This document shows, in pieces, positions 24,161-32,269 of a stretch of DNA of 64,000 nt (position 1 is its first letter; each line of letters begins with the position of its first letter). This DNA comes from an uncultured Lachnospiraceae bacterium. Its GTDB lineage: Bacteria; Bacillota; Clostridia; Lachnospirales; Lachnospiraceae. Made by a program: the position numbers and the translations under genes. Below the pieces are notes generated by a model. It did no database searches. It saw nothing but the letters and a program-made list of their open reading frames with translations, and was not told the origin of the DNA. Location of the stretch: assembly GCA_910586705.1 (NCBI GenBank), contig CAJUJK010000019.1, positions 1 through 64,000 on the forward strand. The letters run 5' to 3'.

Positions 24161-25675
24161 ATGGCAGCTTTTGAAATGTTAAGAACTGATTATGTAGATG
24201 CTGTGTTTGACGGGTTTCGGAAATACCTGCAGATTATCAACCCAGACGGAACATTTTCTTTTGCAGATGTTACAAATTACACAGTCAAAGAGGGTGCGTT
24301 TTTTGGCGCAAAGGATGCAAATACGATAAATACTGCGGTCAATGCGATTCTGGCTGCACTGGAAAACGGAACGGATCTTTATGAAGTGTTTACGCAGTTC
24401 TTTGATCTGCAGAAGACACTGTTTCTGGAAGAAAGTGATGCCAAACAGGAAAGCTTTGAGGAATACATTGTGCAGCTTCAAAGATATATGGATGGCAAAT
24501 GGGATGAGCTGAAAGCTGAGTATACAGGCGATATCCAGTATTTTAAAGATGTGCAGGAAAATGCTTTCAATGTGTGGTTCCAGATGGTGAGGGATCAGCT
24601 TACAAATGATGTGGCAGGGCATTTGCAAACGCAGATCGGCAATCTGAACAACCTTGAAACAGAAGAAAAGGGTGATCTTGTCTCCGCGATCAACAGCCTT
24701 GCCCGCACTTATGATGAGACAATGACGATACTTGCCGGAGTAGGCAGGATAGATCTTGAGATTGAGGTATTAAACGGAGGCGAAAGCGCGGTAGGAAAGA
24801 AAGTGATACTGCGGAACGAAGTGACTGGGCAGGAGGTAACAAAAGAGTACACGGGTGAAACCTTGTCTTTTAACGGCTACTGCGGTATGGAACACAGTGT
24901 CCGCGTGGAAGGGCTGGAGGAGTACATAGAAGCAGGAGACGGGAAAGGTATCCTCGTGGAAGAAGGAATAGGCATCTTTGTACATCTGGGTTACCGTCTC
25001 AGGACGTTAGAGCAGTCTTCGTGGGAGCAGATCATCCGTATTTCAGAAGAGGGCAGGGCGGGCAGCAGGTTTAAGATCCATGATACAAAAGAAATTGAAC
25101 TGACGACAGGAGAAAAGATAGAGGTAGAGATCGTGGGCTTTAATCACGATATTCTGACTGCGGACGAATCCAAAACGGCGGGAATCACTTTCGGGATGAA
25201 AGACTGCCTGACACAGACATACAGAATGAATGCAGCAAATACGAATGCCGGCGGGTGGAAAGAATCGGAGATGCGGACGGTTCATATCAGGGAGCGCCTT
25301 TACGATGTCTTGCCGGATGAACTGAAAGCAGGAATTAAGCAGGTCAATAAAAATACATCGGCAGGAAACAAGAGCACAGAGGTTGAGACGACGGCGGATG
25401 AGGTATTCCTGTTCTCGCTTGTTGAGATGGGTGCAACAGGTCTGGGTACACCGTATAGTCAGGAAGGAAGTGCTTATCCAGCGTTTACAAGCAATGCGCT
25501 GCGCGTAAAACGCAAAGGAAAAGGAGGACCGACGGCAAGCTATCGGATGCGTTCGGCATATGCGGGAAACACAACAAACTTTATTTATGTAAGCAGCAGC
25601 GGTTCCTGCAGTACGGGATATAGTACAGCAGCAAACAGTACAAGTTACGCCATGGCGGCAGGTTTCTGCGTATAA
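24161..25675 (+). CDS. Tail fibre/receptor-binding protein with DUF6273-like C-lectin-type end
   Basis: This is a 504-residue protein. ATG 24161 is chosen because GGGAGG lies upstream. The N-terminal part is a helical attachment region (residues 1-190). About 195-270 form a small beta domain (NGGESAVGKKVILRNEV). The last 220 residues match the DUF6273 type: GSRFKIHDTKEIEL, MKDCLTQTYRMNAANTNAGG, ERLYDVLPDELKAGI, and the closing SYRMRSAYAGNTTN...YAMAAGFCV. DUF6273 is a C-type-lectin-like fold and a frequent target of diversity-generating retroelements. No reverse transcriptase lies in the window. Confidence 0.78.
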   Translation: MAAFEMLRTDYVDAVFDGFRKYLQIINPDGTFSFADVTNYTVKEGAFFGAKDANTINTAVNAILAALENGTDLYEVFTQFFDLQKTLFLEESDAKQESFEEYIVQLQRYMDGKWDELKAEYTGDIQYFKDVQENAFNVWFQMVRDQLTNDVAGHLQTQIGNLNNLETEEKGDLVSAINSLARTYDETMTILAGVGRIDLEIEVLNGGESAVGKKVILRNEVTGQEVTKEYTGETLSFNGYCGMEHSVRVEGLEEYIEAGDGKGILVEEGIGIFVHLGYRLRTLEQSSWEQIIRISEEGRAGSRFKIHDTKEIELTTGEKIEVEIVGFNHDILTADESKTAGITFGMKDCLTQTYRMNAANTNAGGWKESEMRTVHIRERLYDVLPDELKAGIKQVNKNTSAGNKSTEVETTADEVFLFSLVEMGATGLGTPYSQEGSAYPAFTSNALRVKRKGKGGPTASYRMRSAYAGNTTNFIYVSSSGSCSTGYSTAANSTSYAMAAGFCV

Positions 25676-25698
25676 GGGAAGAAGGAGGTGAAATTAAG

Positions 25699-26343
25699 GT
25701 GAAACAGATGCTGGATGCCATAAAAGACTGGGTAAAAAACCAGATAAAACGGATCAAGGAAGATATGGGAAAACTTGAGGAAAAAATCGACATAGATACT
25801 CTGTTAAGGAAAACAGGTGATGCTGGAAAGACACGGGTTAAAGCTGCAGATAAATATTTTTATTATGATCCGACATTTACAAATGGTTATGAGAATCTGG
25901 AGGATATTCTCGGAACCATTATCAAGGCAATGAAGAATATGGATTACAGAGTCTATCATCAAAGTCTGCTGATGTCGTCATTAAGATTTGTTAGTGAAGA
26001 TGCACTAGACGGCGCGTTTGAAGAATGGATAGAGGGTGGAAGTACATACCCAGACAAGGATAAAGTGCTGCTTATATATGGTAAAGGCGGCGCAGTAAAC
26101 GCAAATGGGAGACTCACGTCTGATTTTTATAGGGTATATATGGTTTTTTATAAAGATCCCCCATCTTCGGCGACCTATCCGTGTGGCAGGGTTTTGGTAC
26201 AGTTAGGATCGGTCGGATCAACAGCAAGGTGGTCTTTGGCTGTTACGTTGACAAGTGCAACAAATAGTAGTCTCCCATCGCTTGTATTAAAAATACCAAA
26301 GGGAAGTTGGGCAGAAGTCGGATATGCGGAGTTAAATCTATAG
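25699..26343 (+). CDS. Tail fibre-associated protein, unknown
   Basis: This 214-residue protein starts at GTG 25699 with AAGGAGGTG upstream. A basic amphipathic helix (IKDWVKNQIKRIKEDMGKLE) forms the start and suggests a short coiled-coil trimer. The C-terminal half is beta-rich and Ser/Thr-rich (SVGSTARWSLAVTLTSATNS). It lies in the fibre block, so a second receptor-binding or fibre protein is likely. Confidence 0.6.
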   Translation: MKQMLDAIKDWVKNQIKRIKEDMGKLEEKIDIDTLLRKTGDAGKTRVKAADKYFYYDPTFTNGYENLEDILGTIIKAMKNMDYRVYHQSLLMSSLRFVSEDALDGAFEEWIEGGSTYPDKDKVLLIYGKGGAVNANGRLTSDFYRVYMVFYKDPPSSATYPCGRVLVQLGSVGSTARWSLAVTLTSATNSSLPSLVLKIPKGSWAEVGYAELNL

Positions 26344-26359
26344 CAGGAGGTGGTTCTGG

Positions 26360-26734
26360 TTGAAAACAAGTAAGAAAGTTGTATATGCGAAAGGCGGGAC
26401 ATTTGATATTCTGGGCTATGTTATCCATGGGAATCTGGTGCGTCTGCATTATCCCGGTCCGACTGAGAATACAAGCGGCTTTATGATTTGCGATGAAGAC
26501 GGGAACATCCTGCATGACTGCTCTGACTTTATCTATCGCTGGGATGTAGTCGATCAGAAGGAAAACGCGATCTACTACACCAACGACCCGGATTACCGCC
26601 AGACAGAACCTTGGGCGGAGCTGTGCGATATCCCGGAGCAGGCGGAGCCGCTGACAAATGAAGAACTGACAGAGGCTGTGGCTGATCTCATGTACGAGGT
26701 CAGCATGGCACAGCTCGGGTTAGAGGGGAGGTGA
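26360..26734 (+). CDS. Phage protein, unknown (fibre block)
   Basis: This 124-residue acidic protein uses a TTG start behind GCAGGAGGTGG. It has a beta-rich front (TFDILGYVIHGNLVRLHYPG) and a helical tail with NEELTEAVADLMYEVSMAQL. It lies between fibre and lysis genes. The family often precedes XkdX-like and holin genes; function unknown. Confidence 0.6.
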   Translation: MKTSKKVVYAKGGTFDILGYVIHGNLVRLHYPGPTENTSGFMICDEDGNILHDCSDFIYRWDVVDQKENAIYYTNDPDYRQTEPWAELCDIPEQAEPLTNEELTEAVADLMYEVSMAQLGLEGR

Positions 26735-26740
26735 GAGGAT

Positions 26741-26896
26741 ATGGCATATAGAATTATGAAAAGTCTGATATCAAACAGCATGAAGAGCAATGAGGAGCTG
26801 TCAGCCATGGCAGACGTGTACTACGGCTCCGGCAGACTGACTGACGAGCAGTACACAGAGATCGTGACCCTGATCGGGAAGAGGGAGGAGACGTAA
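26741..26896 (+). CDS. XkdX-like small phage protein
   Basis: This 51-residue ORF ends in YYGSGRLTDEQYTEIVTLIG, like the short XkdX family (a helix followed by a turn and DEQY-type helix). ATG 26741 is preceded by GGGAGGTGAGAGG. Its stop overlaps the ATG of the next gene. XkdX-like proteins sit between fibre genes and lysis genes in many Firmicutes phages; their role is unknown. Confidence 0.65.
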   Translation: MAYRIMKSLISNSMKSNEELSAMADVYYGSGRLTDEQYTEIVTLIGKREET

Positions 26897-27231
26897 TGGA
26901 CGGGTACATAACCAGAAATGAGCACGAGGAGTTCTGCCGGAGGATGGAATCAGAAAACAGCCGTCTGGAGGATGAGAACAACCGTCAGAACAAACGTATT
27001 ACCCTGCTTGAAGAGACTGTACGGCAGATTAATGACCTTACAATTTCAGTCAAGGAGATGGCTGTGAATATGGCAAACATGCTGGAGGAGCAGAAGAAGC
27101 AGGGGGAGAGGCTTGGAACATTAGAAGGTGTGGATGGAGATATGTGGAAAGAAGTGAGAAAAAATATTTTATTTACCATAATTGGAATAGTTCTTTCCTA
27201 TGTTTTTATGAAAGTGGGGATCAGTACATAA
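26896..27231 (+). CDS. XhlA-like haemolysin/holin-associated membrane protein
   Basis: This is a 111-residue protein. The first 85 residues are a coiled coil (RRMESENSRLEDENNRQNKR, EETVRQINDLTISVKEM), followed by one C-terminal membrane helix (ILFTIIGIVLSYVFMKVG). This is the XhlA architecture, an accessory that works with the holin in host lysis. The ATG overlaps the preceding TAA, and its own stop directly precedes the next ATG. Confidence 0.85.
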   Translation: MDGYITRNEHEEFCRRMESENSRLEDENNRQNKRITLLEETVRQINDLTISVKEMAVNMANMLEEQKKQGERLGTLEGVDGDMWKEVRKNILFTIIGIVLSYVFMKVGIST

Positions 27232-27641
27232 TGGATATTTCAAAGCTGATTTTGATTTTAGTTGCCATAGTTGGAATGGCAATCGCTTTTTCAATAGTTG
27301 CTATAATCAATCTAAGAGTATTGAGGCGCAGACGGAAAAGGAAGAAAAAGGTCAGCCTTAATACCTATACAAAGGTCATTACAACGGCGGTGGTGGCACA
27401 TGGAATGATTCTTACCTCATGCTCTTACATACTTTCGTATATGGGTATGGACCCAGTGGTTGACGTTTCGAGTACCATCGTTAAGGAGATCGTTGCCCCT
27501 CTGGTGGTGTATCTCGGAACAAACACGATTATGAACATCTTTGAGAAAAATAAATTAAGTTTCTCAGTTCCGTTAAATGCGGAACTTGTTAATAAAGAAA
27601 CAGAAACACAAAATTCAAATACCGATGAATCGGTAGGATAG
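27231..27641 (+). CDS. Membrane protein of lysis module (holin candidate)
   Basis: This 136-residue protein begins at ATG 27231. The first membrane helix is ISKLILILVAIVGMAIAFSI, then comes a strongly basic stretch RVLRRRRKRKKK, then two further hydrophobic segments (VITTAVVAHGMILTSCSYIL and IVAPLVVYLGTNTIM-like) and a polar tail. Size and topology suit a holin; no family is assigned. It is followed by an LLH-like holin, so the phage may use two. Confidence 0.65.
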   Translation: MDISKLILILVAIVGMAIAFSIVAIINLRVLRRRRKRKKKVSLNTYTKVITTAVVAHGMILTSCSYILSYMGMDPVVDVSSTIVKEIVAPLVVYLGTNTIMNIFEKNKLSFSVPLNAELVNKETETQNSNTDESVG

Positions 27642-27651
27642 GAGGAAATTT

Positions 27652-28002
27652 ATGAACGAAATTTTATTTGAAGCACTGAAACTTTTGGTTATGGTAGCGA
27701 CGCTGATTGTCGTGAGGTATTTCATTCCGTTGATTAAGGCTCGTATTGACGACCAGAAGCTGCAGACAATCTCTAAATGGGCGGAAAAGGCCGTTCTGAG
27801 TACACAGCAGTTGCTCTGGGCGAAGCCGGGAACGGACAGGAAAGCGGAAGTCACAAAGTTTTTGAAAGAACTGCTGATTGCGAAGAATATCTCAATCAGT
27901 GACGAACAGCTTAACATTCTGATCGAGGCTGCCGTGAAACAGATGAAGATAAGTGAAAATGCGGGCGTTGCGGTTACCGCCACTAACGAAACAGGAAAAT
28001 AA
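27652..28002 (+). CDS. Phage holin, LLH-like family
   Basis: This 116-residue protein has one N-terminal membrane helix (LKLLVMVATLIVVRYFIPLI), then a soluble helical domain containing KWAEKAVLSTQQLLWAKPGT and DEQLNILIEAAVKQM. This is the pattern of the LLH family of holins found in Firmicutes phages. It is next to the endolysin gene, with the 21-base repeat hairpin in between. Confidence 0.8.
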   Translation: MNEILFEALKLLVMVATLIVVRYFIPLIKARIDDQKLQTISKWAEKAVLSTQQLLWAKPGTDRKAEVTKFLKELLIAKNISISDEQLNILIEAAVKQMKISENAGVAVTATNETGK

Positions 28003-28009
28003 TTTTATG

Positions 28010-28045
28010 AGAGCCATTGAGCCGGATGTGTAAAAGCATCCGGTT
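28010..28045 (+). terminator. Repeat-associated hairpin (copy 2)
   Basis: The 21-base sequence AGAGCCATTGAGCCGGATG plus TG (28010-28030) is identical to 9397-9417. GCCGGATG pairs with CATCCGGT (28037-28044), followed by TCTTCTC. It lies between holin and endolysin and may attenuate transcription. Confidence 0.6.
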
Positions 28046-28070
28046 CTTCTCATTTGAAAGGAGACTGCTT

Positions 28071-29447
28071 ATGGCACTAAAAGGAAACACACGCGAAGAG
28101 CAGATTTGGAATTTCCTTAAAGCAGAGATAGGTAATGATTTTGGAGTTGCCGGCCTTATGGGGAATTTGTCTGCTGAGAGCGGACTTAACCCTAAAAACC
28201 TTGAAAATCTGTGCGAGCGGAGGCTGAAAGAAGCCGGGAAGCCTTATTGCTCAGATGAATCTTACACAGAAGCCGTTGACAGTGGGAAAATCAACCGTGC
28301 TGAGTTTCTGAATCCGTTACCCGGAAAGCAATACGGATATGGATTGGCGCAATGGACTTCTGTAGGGCGGAAAGCCGGCCTTTATGATTTGGTAAAGTCG
28401 AAAGGTGTGTCAATCGGGGATTTGGAAACACAGCTTGAATATCTGCGCAAAGAACTGAGAAACAGTTACAAGTCTGTCCTGTCCGCCTTAAAGAGCGCAA
28501 CGAACGTAAAAGCCGCATCGGATATTGTTCTGGTAAAGTTTGAAAATCCAAAAAATAAGGGCGATTCCGTCAAGAATGGACGTGCGGAACGCGGACAGGC
28601 ATTTTATGACAAATATGCAACGGGAGGAAAGAAGATGGCTATAAAGGTTGGGAGCGCAAGAATAGATGAGAATGGTAAGCTGACTGGCGGGAAAGCCGGG
28701 GACCAGACCGGAAGTGAAGTAAGCACACAGAATTACTATATGCACTCAAAAGGTTGGTATCTTCTCAGACCAAAAGACGTTTCCGTGGCAAACTCCATTG
28801 CCAAAGCAATGCAGTCTGCTTGTGACAATGAGAATATCGGATATTGCCAGGGGCATAGAACGACTGTGATTATGCAGTTGCAGAAATACGGCAGCATGGC
28901 GGCAATCTCTGAAAAGACTGAGGCGGATTGCAGTTCTCTTGTTAGGGGATGCTGCATTGAAGCCGGTTTTGATCCGGGAAACTTCAATACGGCGAATGAG
29001 GCGGCTTGTCTTGAAAAGACCGGGAAGTTTGAAAAGAGGGTTTCCGTAACATCTTCCACATCTTTACACAATGGGGATGTTCTTGTAACAAAGACAAAAG
29101 GGCATACTGTTGTGGTTGTCAGCGGAAATCCGAGGGGCGGATCGTCTGCGGTTAGCACAAGCGAACCGTCCGGCAATAATGGAAATACTCTCATAAGAAA
29201 GATGCAATCCGCAAAATCGAGGAATAACAGCCTTGCCGGTACATACAAAACAACCGCCAACTTGAATCTGAGGTACGGACCGGGAAAGGATAAGTATGAT
29301 TCTATCGTCATCCTGCCGGCTGGAACAAAATGCCAATGCTACGGATATTATACGTCTGCGTCAGGCGTGAAGTGGCTTTATGTTGTTGCTTCTGTGGATG
29401 GAAAACAGTATACGGGATTTGTGAGCATAAGATATTTGACAAAATAG
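28071..29447 (+). CDS. Endolysin: phage tail lysozyme domain + cysteine peptidase-like domain + SH3b
   Basis: This is a 458-residue protein. ATG 28071 lies behind AAAGGAG. Residues 1-180 are a tail-lysozyme-type glycosidase: EEQIWNFLKAEIG, GVAGLMGNLSAESGLNP with the catalytic Glu, and YGYGLAQWTSVGRKAGL. Residues 215-365 are NlpC/P60- or CHAP-like with Cys287 (ADCSSLVRG) and His345 (TKGHTVVVV). The last 60 residues are an SH3b wall-binding domain (ANLNLRYGPGKDKYDSI, ending FVSIRYL). It would cut both glycan and peptide bonds of the cell wall after holin action. There is no signal peptide, as expected for a holin-dependent lysin. Confidence 0.9.
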   Translation: MALKGNTREEQIWNFLKAEIGNDFGVAGLMGNLSAESGLNPKNLENLCERRLKEAGKPYCSDESYTEAVDSGKINRAEFLNPLPGKQYGYGLAQWTSVGRKAGLYDLVKSKGVSIGDLETQLEYLRKELRNSYKSVLSALKSATNVKAASDIVLVKFENPKNKGDSVKNGRAERGQAFYDKYATGGKKMAIKVGSARIDENGKLTGGKAGDQTGSEVSTQNYYMHSKGWYLLRPKDVSVANSIAKAMQSACDNENIGYCQGHRTTVIMQLQKYGSMAAISEKTEADCSSLVRGCCIEAGFDPGNFNTANEAACLEKTGKFEKRVSVTSSTSLHNGDVLVTKTKGHTVVVVSGNPRGGSSAVSTSEPSGNNGNTLIRKMQSAKSRNNSLAGTYKTTANLNLRYGPGKDKYDSIVILPAGTKCQCYGYYTSASGVKWLYVVASVDGKQYTGFVSIRYLTK

Positions 29448-29595
29448 CGGTAAAAGATGTATAATTGTTTATGTCAAAATCCTATTCCATTTTACAGATA
29501 ATGCGAGTTAGTTTGAGATAATTCGACTTGATAGCAACCGCATAGTAACCAGAACGCCTTTCAAATGCCGTAAAATAAGGGTTCACAGCCTCGAT
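29448..29595 (+). other. Right prophage end (attR region)
   Basis: This is a non-coding 131-base tract after the endolysin, then the junction into comM. In the comM frame a TAA (29576-29578) is the last phage-side codon; from 29579 the frame reads GFTASIEETAKEEQ and on into ComM. A short direct repeat (ATAGCAACC at 29531, ATAGTAACC at 29542) lies in the phage side and may be part of a recombinase arm. The exact crossover cannot be set without the left end. No terminator follows the endolysin gene. Confidence 0.65.
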
Positions 29596-30577
29596 CGAGG
29601 AAACGGCAAAGGAAGAGCAGCTCGACTTTTCCCAGATTAACGGACAGCAGGGACTGAAGCGGGCGGCGGAGGTGGCTGCCGCCGGGTTTCACAATCTGTT
29701 GATCATAGGTGCGCCGGGTTCGGGAAAAACCATGCTGGCAAGACGGATCCCGTCGATCCTGCCGCCGCTGACGAGGGAGGAGAGTCTGGAGGTGTCTACG
29801 ATCTACAGCATCTGTGGTCTGCTGCAGTCTGCCGGTTCCCTGCGGACCACGAGACCGTTTCTGAATCCCCATCATACCATAACAGGGCGGGCGCTTGCGG
29901 GGGGCGGGCGGATTCCTATGCCGGGGATCATCAGCCTCGCCCACCGGGGTGTGCTTTTCTTGGACGAGCTGCCGGAGTTTAAGCGGGAGACGCTGGATAT
30001 TTTGAGGCAGCCATTGGAAGACAAACGGGTGCAGATCGCCAGAAGCAGCGGTTCTTACGTCTATCCCGCGGACTTTATGCTGGTGGGCGCGATGAATCCC
30101 TGCCCCTGTGGGTTTTATCCCGACAGGGAGCGGTGCCGCTGTACGCCCTTTGAGGTGAAACGGTATCTGAACCGGGTATCGGGACCGATTCTGGACCGCA
30201 TGGATATCTGCGTGGAGGCAACGCCCATGGCTTTTTCGGATATGACTTCAGGCAGGGCGGAGGAGAGCAGCGCACAGGTCAGGGAGAGGGTGATGGCGGC
30301 AAGAAAGAGGCAGGAGGAGAGGTTTGCCGGGACGGGGCTGCATTTCAACGCGGATATGGGGGCCGGGGACGTGGAACGCTGCTGTGCTCTGGGGGAGGTG
30401 GAACTTCGGTATATGGAGCGGATGTTTGCCGCGCTGCAGCTTTCCGCCAGAGCCTATCACAGGATTCTGAAGGTGGCGAGGACGATCGCGGATCTGGACG
30501 ATAGCGACAGGATCGGGGAAATGCATCTGGCGGAGGCGATCTGTTACCGGCAGTCTGACCGGAAATACTGGAATTGA
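29579..30577 (+). pseudogene. comM: comM/yifB, C-terminal part, 5' end displaced by the prophage
   Basis: The frame from the junction encodes about 332 residues of the ComM/YifB Mg-chelatase-like AAA+ protein: LDFSQINGQQGLKRAAE, Walker A GAPGSGKT, the HHT motif NPHHTITGRALAGGG, Walker B GVLFLDELPEF, MNPCPCG, and the C-terminal helical domain with LSARAYHRILKVARTIADL. The N-terminal Lon-protease-like S5 domain, about 170-180 residues in intact homologues, is missing. ATG 29672 could start a short form but would lack part of the domain before Walker A. ComM aids branch migration in natural transformation. Precise excision should rebuild the gene. dprA follows. Confidence 0.9.
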
Positions 30578-30587
30578 GAAGGGGTGA

Positions 30588-31814
30588 ATGGGTGTGACAG
30601 AGGAGAAAAAAGGGAAAGCGGCAGGGTGTAGTGGAGAGACAGTGGGAAGAAAGAACATGGGAGAGACTGCCGGGGCAATGAATGAGACGGAAAAGGCGTA
30701 CATGCACTGGCTGTATCAGGCGGCAGGCTTTGGCAGCAGAAGGTTTTTGCGCTCCCTGTCGTCTCTCGGAGCGCCCCGGGAAATTTATCAGATGATCGTT
30801 TCCGGTGCGCTTGCAGGGAAAGTTTCGGAGCGGTACGCGAAAAAAGTGGCACAAATGTCGGAATTTACCATAGGATATGACGTGCCGGGCGTGTACGGGC
30901 GCATGAGGGAGCGGGGCATCTTTCTCGTGACGGAGAACGAACCGCAGTTCCCGGAGAGGCTGTCACGGATTCCGGACAAGCCGTATGCGCTCTACTGTGC
31001 CGGAAAGCTGCCGCAGGAGGGAAAAAAGGCGGTGGCGCTGATCGGGGCGCGGGACTGTACATCTTACGGCAGATATATGGCGGAGCAGTTCGGGGCGGCA
31101 TTTGCGGGGGCAGATGTGCAGGTGATCAGTGGCATGGCGCGGGGAATAGACGGGATCGGGCAGAGCGCTGCGCTGCGGGAAGGCGGCTATTCGCTGGGCG
31201 TTTTGGGATGCGGTGTGGATCTCTGTTATCCGCAGGAGAACCGGGCGCTGTATGAAATGCTGCTGGCAGGCGGCGGGATCTGCTCCGAATATCCGCCGGG
31301 GACGGAGCCGAGGGCGGCGCTCTTCCCACCAAGAAACCGCATTATCAGCGGTCTTTGTGACGCGGTGCTGGTGGTGGAGGCGCGGGAGCGGAGCGGCACA
31401 CTCATCACGGTGGACATGGCGCTTGAGCAGGGGCGGGAGGTTTACGCGCTGCCGGGGCGCGCCACCGATCCCCTGAGCGGCGGCTGCAACCGTCTGATCC
31501 GGCAGGGAGCGGGGCTGGTTTCCAAGCCGGAGGAGCTTCTGGGGGAGCTTCTGGAGGGACTTCCGGGGAATGCCGGCAGGCAGAAGAAGGAGACGCAGGG
31601 CAGACTGGTTTTTCTGGAAGGGATTGCAGGAGAACTGTTGTCCGTCCTCGACTTTAACCCGCTTCCGGCACAGGAGCTGCAGCGCAGATATGAGGAAGCC
31701 TACAAAAAGCCCGTTGCCCTGCCGGTCCTGTTCAAGGAGCTTCTGGAGTTGTGCGCCTGCGGGCACGCAAGGCAGGTGGGCGGCGGGTATTTCATGCGGG
31801 TGATGCAGACGTAA
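30588..31814 (+). CDS. dprA: DNA-processing protein DprA (Smf)
   Basis: This 408-residue protein (start as the longest frame; ATG 30657 and 30678 are possible, the latter with MNETEKAYMHWLYQ as in homologues) has a helical N-domain and then the Rossmann fold with VALIGARDCTSYGRY, VISGMARGIDGIGQSAAL, GVLGCGVDLCYPQEN and FPPRNRIISGL. Its C-terminus is a winged-helix-like domain. DprA binds incoming single-stranded DNA and loads RecA. It follows comM by ten bases, the standard Clostridia pair. Confidence 0.93.
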   Translation: MGVTEEKKGKAAGCSGETVGRKNMGETAGAMNETEKAYMHWLYQAAGFGSRRFLRSLSSLGAPREIYQMIVSGALAGKVSERYAKKVAQMSEFTIGYDVPGVYGRMRERGIFLVTENEPQFPERLSRIPDKPYALYCAGKLPQEGKKAVALIGARDCTSYGRYMAEQFGAAFAGADVQVISGMARGIDGIGQSAALREGGYSLGVLGCGVDLCYPQENRALYEMLLAGGGICSEYPPGTEPRAALFPPRNRIISGLCDAVLVVEARERSGTLITVDMALEQGREVYALPGRATDPLSGGCNRLIRQGAGLVSKPEELLGELLEGLPGNAGRQKKETQGRLVFLEGIAGELLSVLDFNPLPAQELQRRYEEAYKKPVALPVLFKELLELCACGHARQVGGGYFMRVMQT

Positions 31815-31924
31815 AACAGTACAGTAAATAAACAAAAAAGAAAACGAGCAAAGCTCTTGACCGAATTTCCGGCTTTACATATAATCATTTTAAGAGCGGA
31901 ATATCTGGAAGGAGGGAAGAGGAA

Positions 31925-32098
31925 ATGAAAGGAGAAGAGGAAATGGGAATGACTGACAACCAATATAAGGGATTTTTGCTAAATGAGTTAGAGGACTGGG
32001 AGGAACTCTTTGAAATAGCACAGGAAGAAGGTGCACGGAACGCAGCGAAGAAAGCGGAAAAGCAGATGGAGAAGATCAAAAAGATGTTAGAATTTTAG
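31925..32098 (+). CDS. Small conserved protein, unknown
   Basis: This 57-residue ORF encodes NQYKGFLLNELEDWEELFEI followed by a basic helix rich in Lys (AAKKAEKQMEKIKKM). ATG 31925 is behind GGAGGGAAGAGG; in-frame ATGs at 31943 and 31949 also have good sites. It ends before a strong terminator. It looks like a small helical protein; no function known. It is alone between dprA and topA. Confidence 0.6.
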   Translation: MKGEEEMGMTDNQYKGFLLNELEDWEELFEIAQEEGARNAAKKAEKQMEKIKKMLEF

Positions 32099-32104
32099 AA
32101 AGGA

Positions 32105-32145
32105 AACAGGCGGCAGACAAACCGCCTGTTTCTGTCTTTTCAGTT
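32105..32145 (+). terminator. Rho-independent terminator
   Basis: AACAGGCGG (32105-32113) pairs perfectly with CCGCCTGTT (32122-32130), followed by TCTGTCTTTT. It ends the comM-dprA-small ORF transcript. Downstream are short direct repeats CAGTTTAWG (32141, 32153, 32165). Confidence 0.85.
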
Positions 32146-32187
32146 TAAGTTTCAGTTTATGTTTCAGTTTATGATATCAATTTCCAC

Positions 32188-32216
32188 TTGCAACCGCTTG
32201 CGATTTGGTGTATAGT
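32188..32216 (+). promoter_or_regulatory. Sigma-A promoter of topA
   Basis: TTGCAA (32188-32193), 17-base spacer, TATAGT (32211-32216), 54 bases before the topA ATG. It is the only good match in this gap. Confidence 0.7.
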
Positions 32217-32269
32217 GTTGCACGTTAGACGGGGGATAACCTTAGAAAGACAAAGACAGGGGAATCACT

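Larger units (their letters stand above)
1..29590 (+). mobile_element. Prophage, right-hand portion (siphovirus-type), integrated in comM
   Basis: A continuous run of phage genes reads on the + strand: cargo, tRNAs, portal, MuF, scaffold, capsid, connectors, tail tube, frameshifted chaperone, tape measure, tip and fibres, holins, endolysin. It ends where a truncated comM reading frame begins. DNA composition changes visibly there, from AT-richer phage to GC-rich chromosome. The left end, integrase, repressor, replication genes and terminase are not in the window, so the element is larger than seen. The structural genes all look intact, so the prophage may be functional; that is inference. Confidence 0.93.

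Noticed and set aside
25450..25675. Diversity-generating retroelement variable repeat
   Set aside because: The protein fold fits, but no template repeat, IMH or reverse transcriptase was found within the window.
30963..31835. 290-aa minus-strand ORF opposite dprA
   Set aside because: Shadow of dprA; the translated sequence has no domain and the opposite strand has full DprA motifs.
32141..32175. CAGTTTAWG direct repeats as a phage attachment site or operator
   Set aside because: Only three short A/T-rich copies are present, next to a terminator and with no palindromic structure; they are probably simple sequence.
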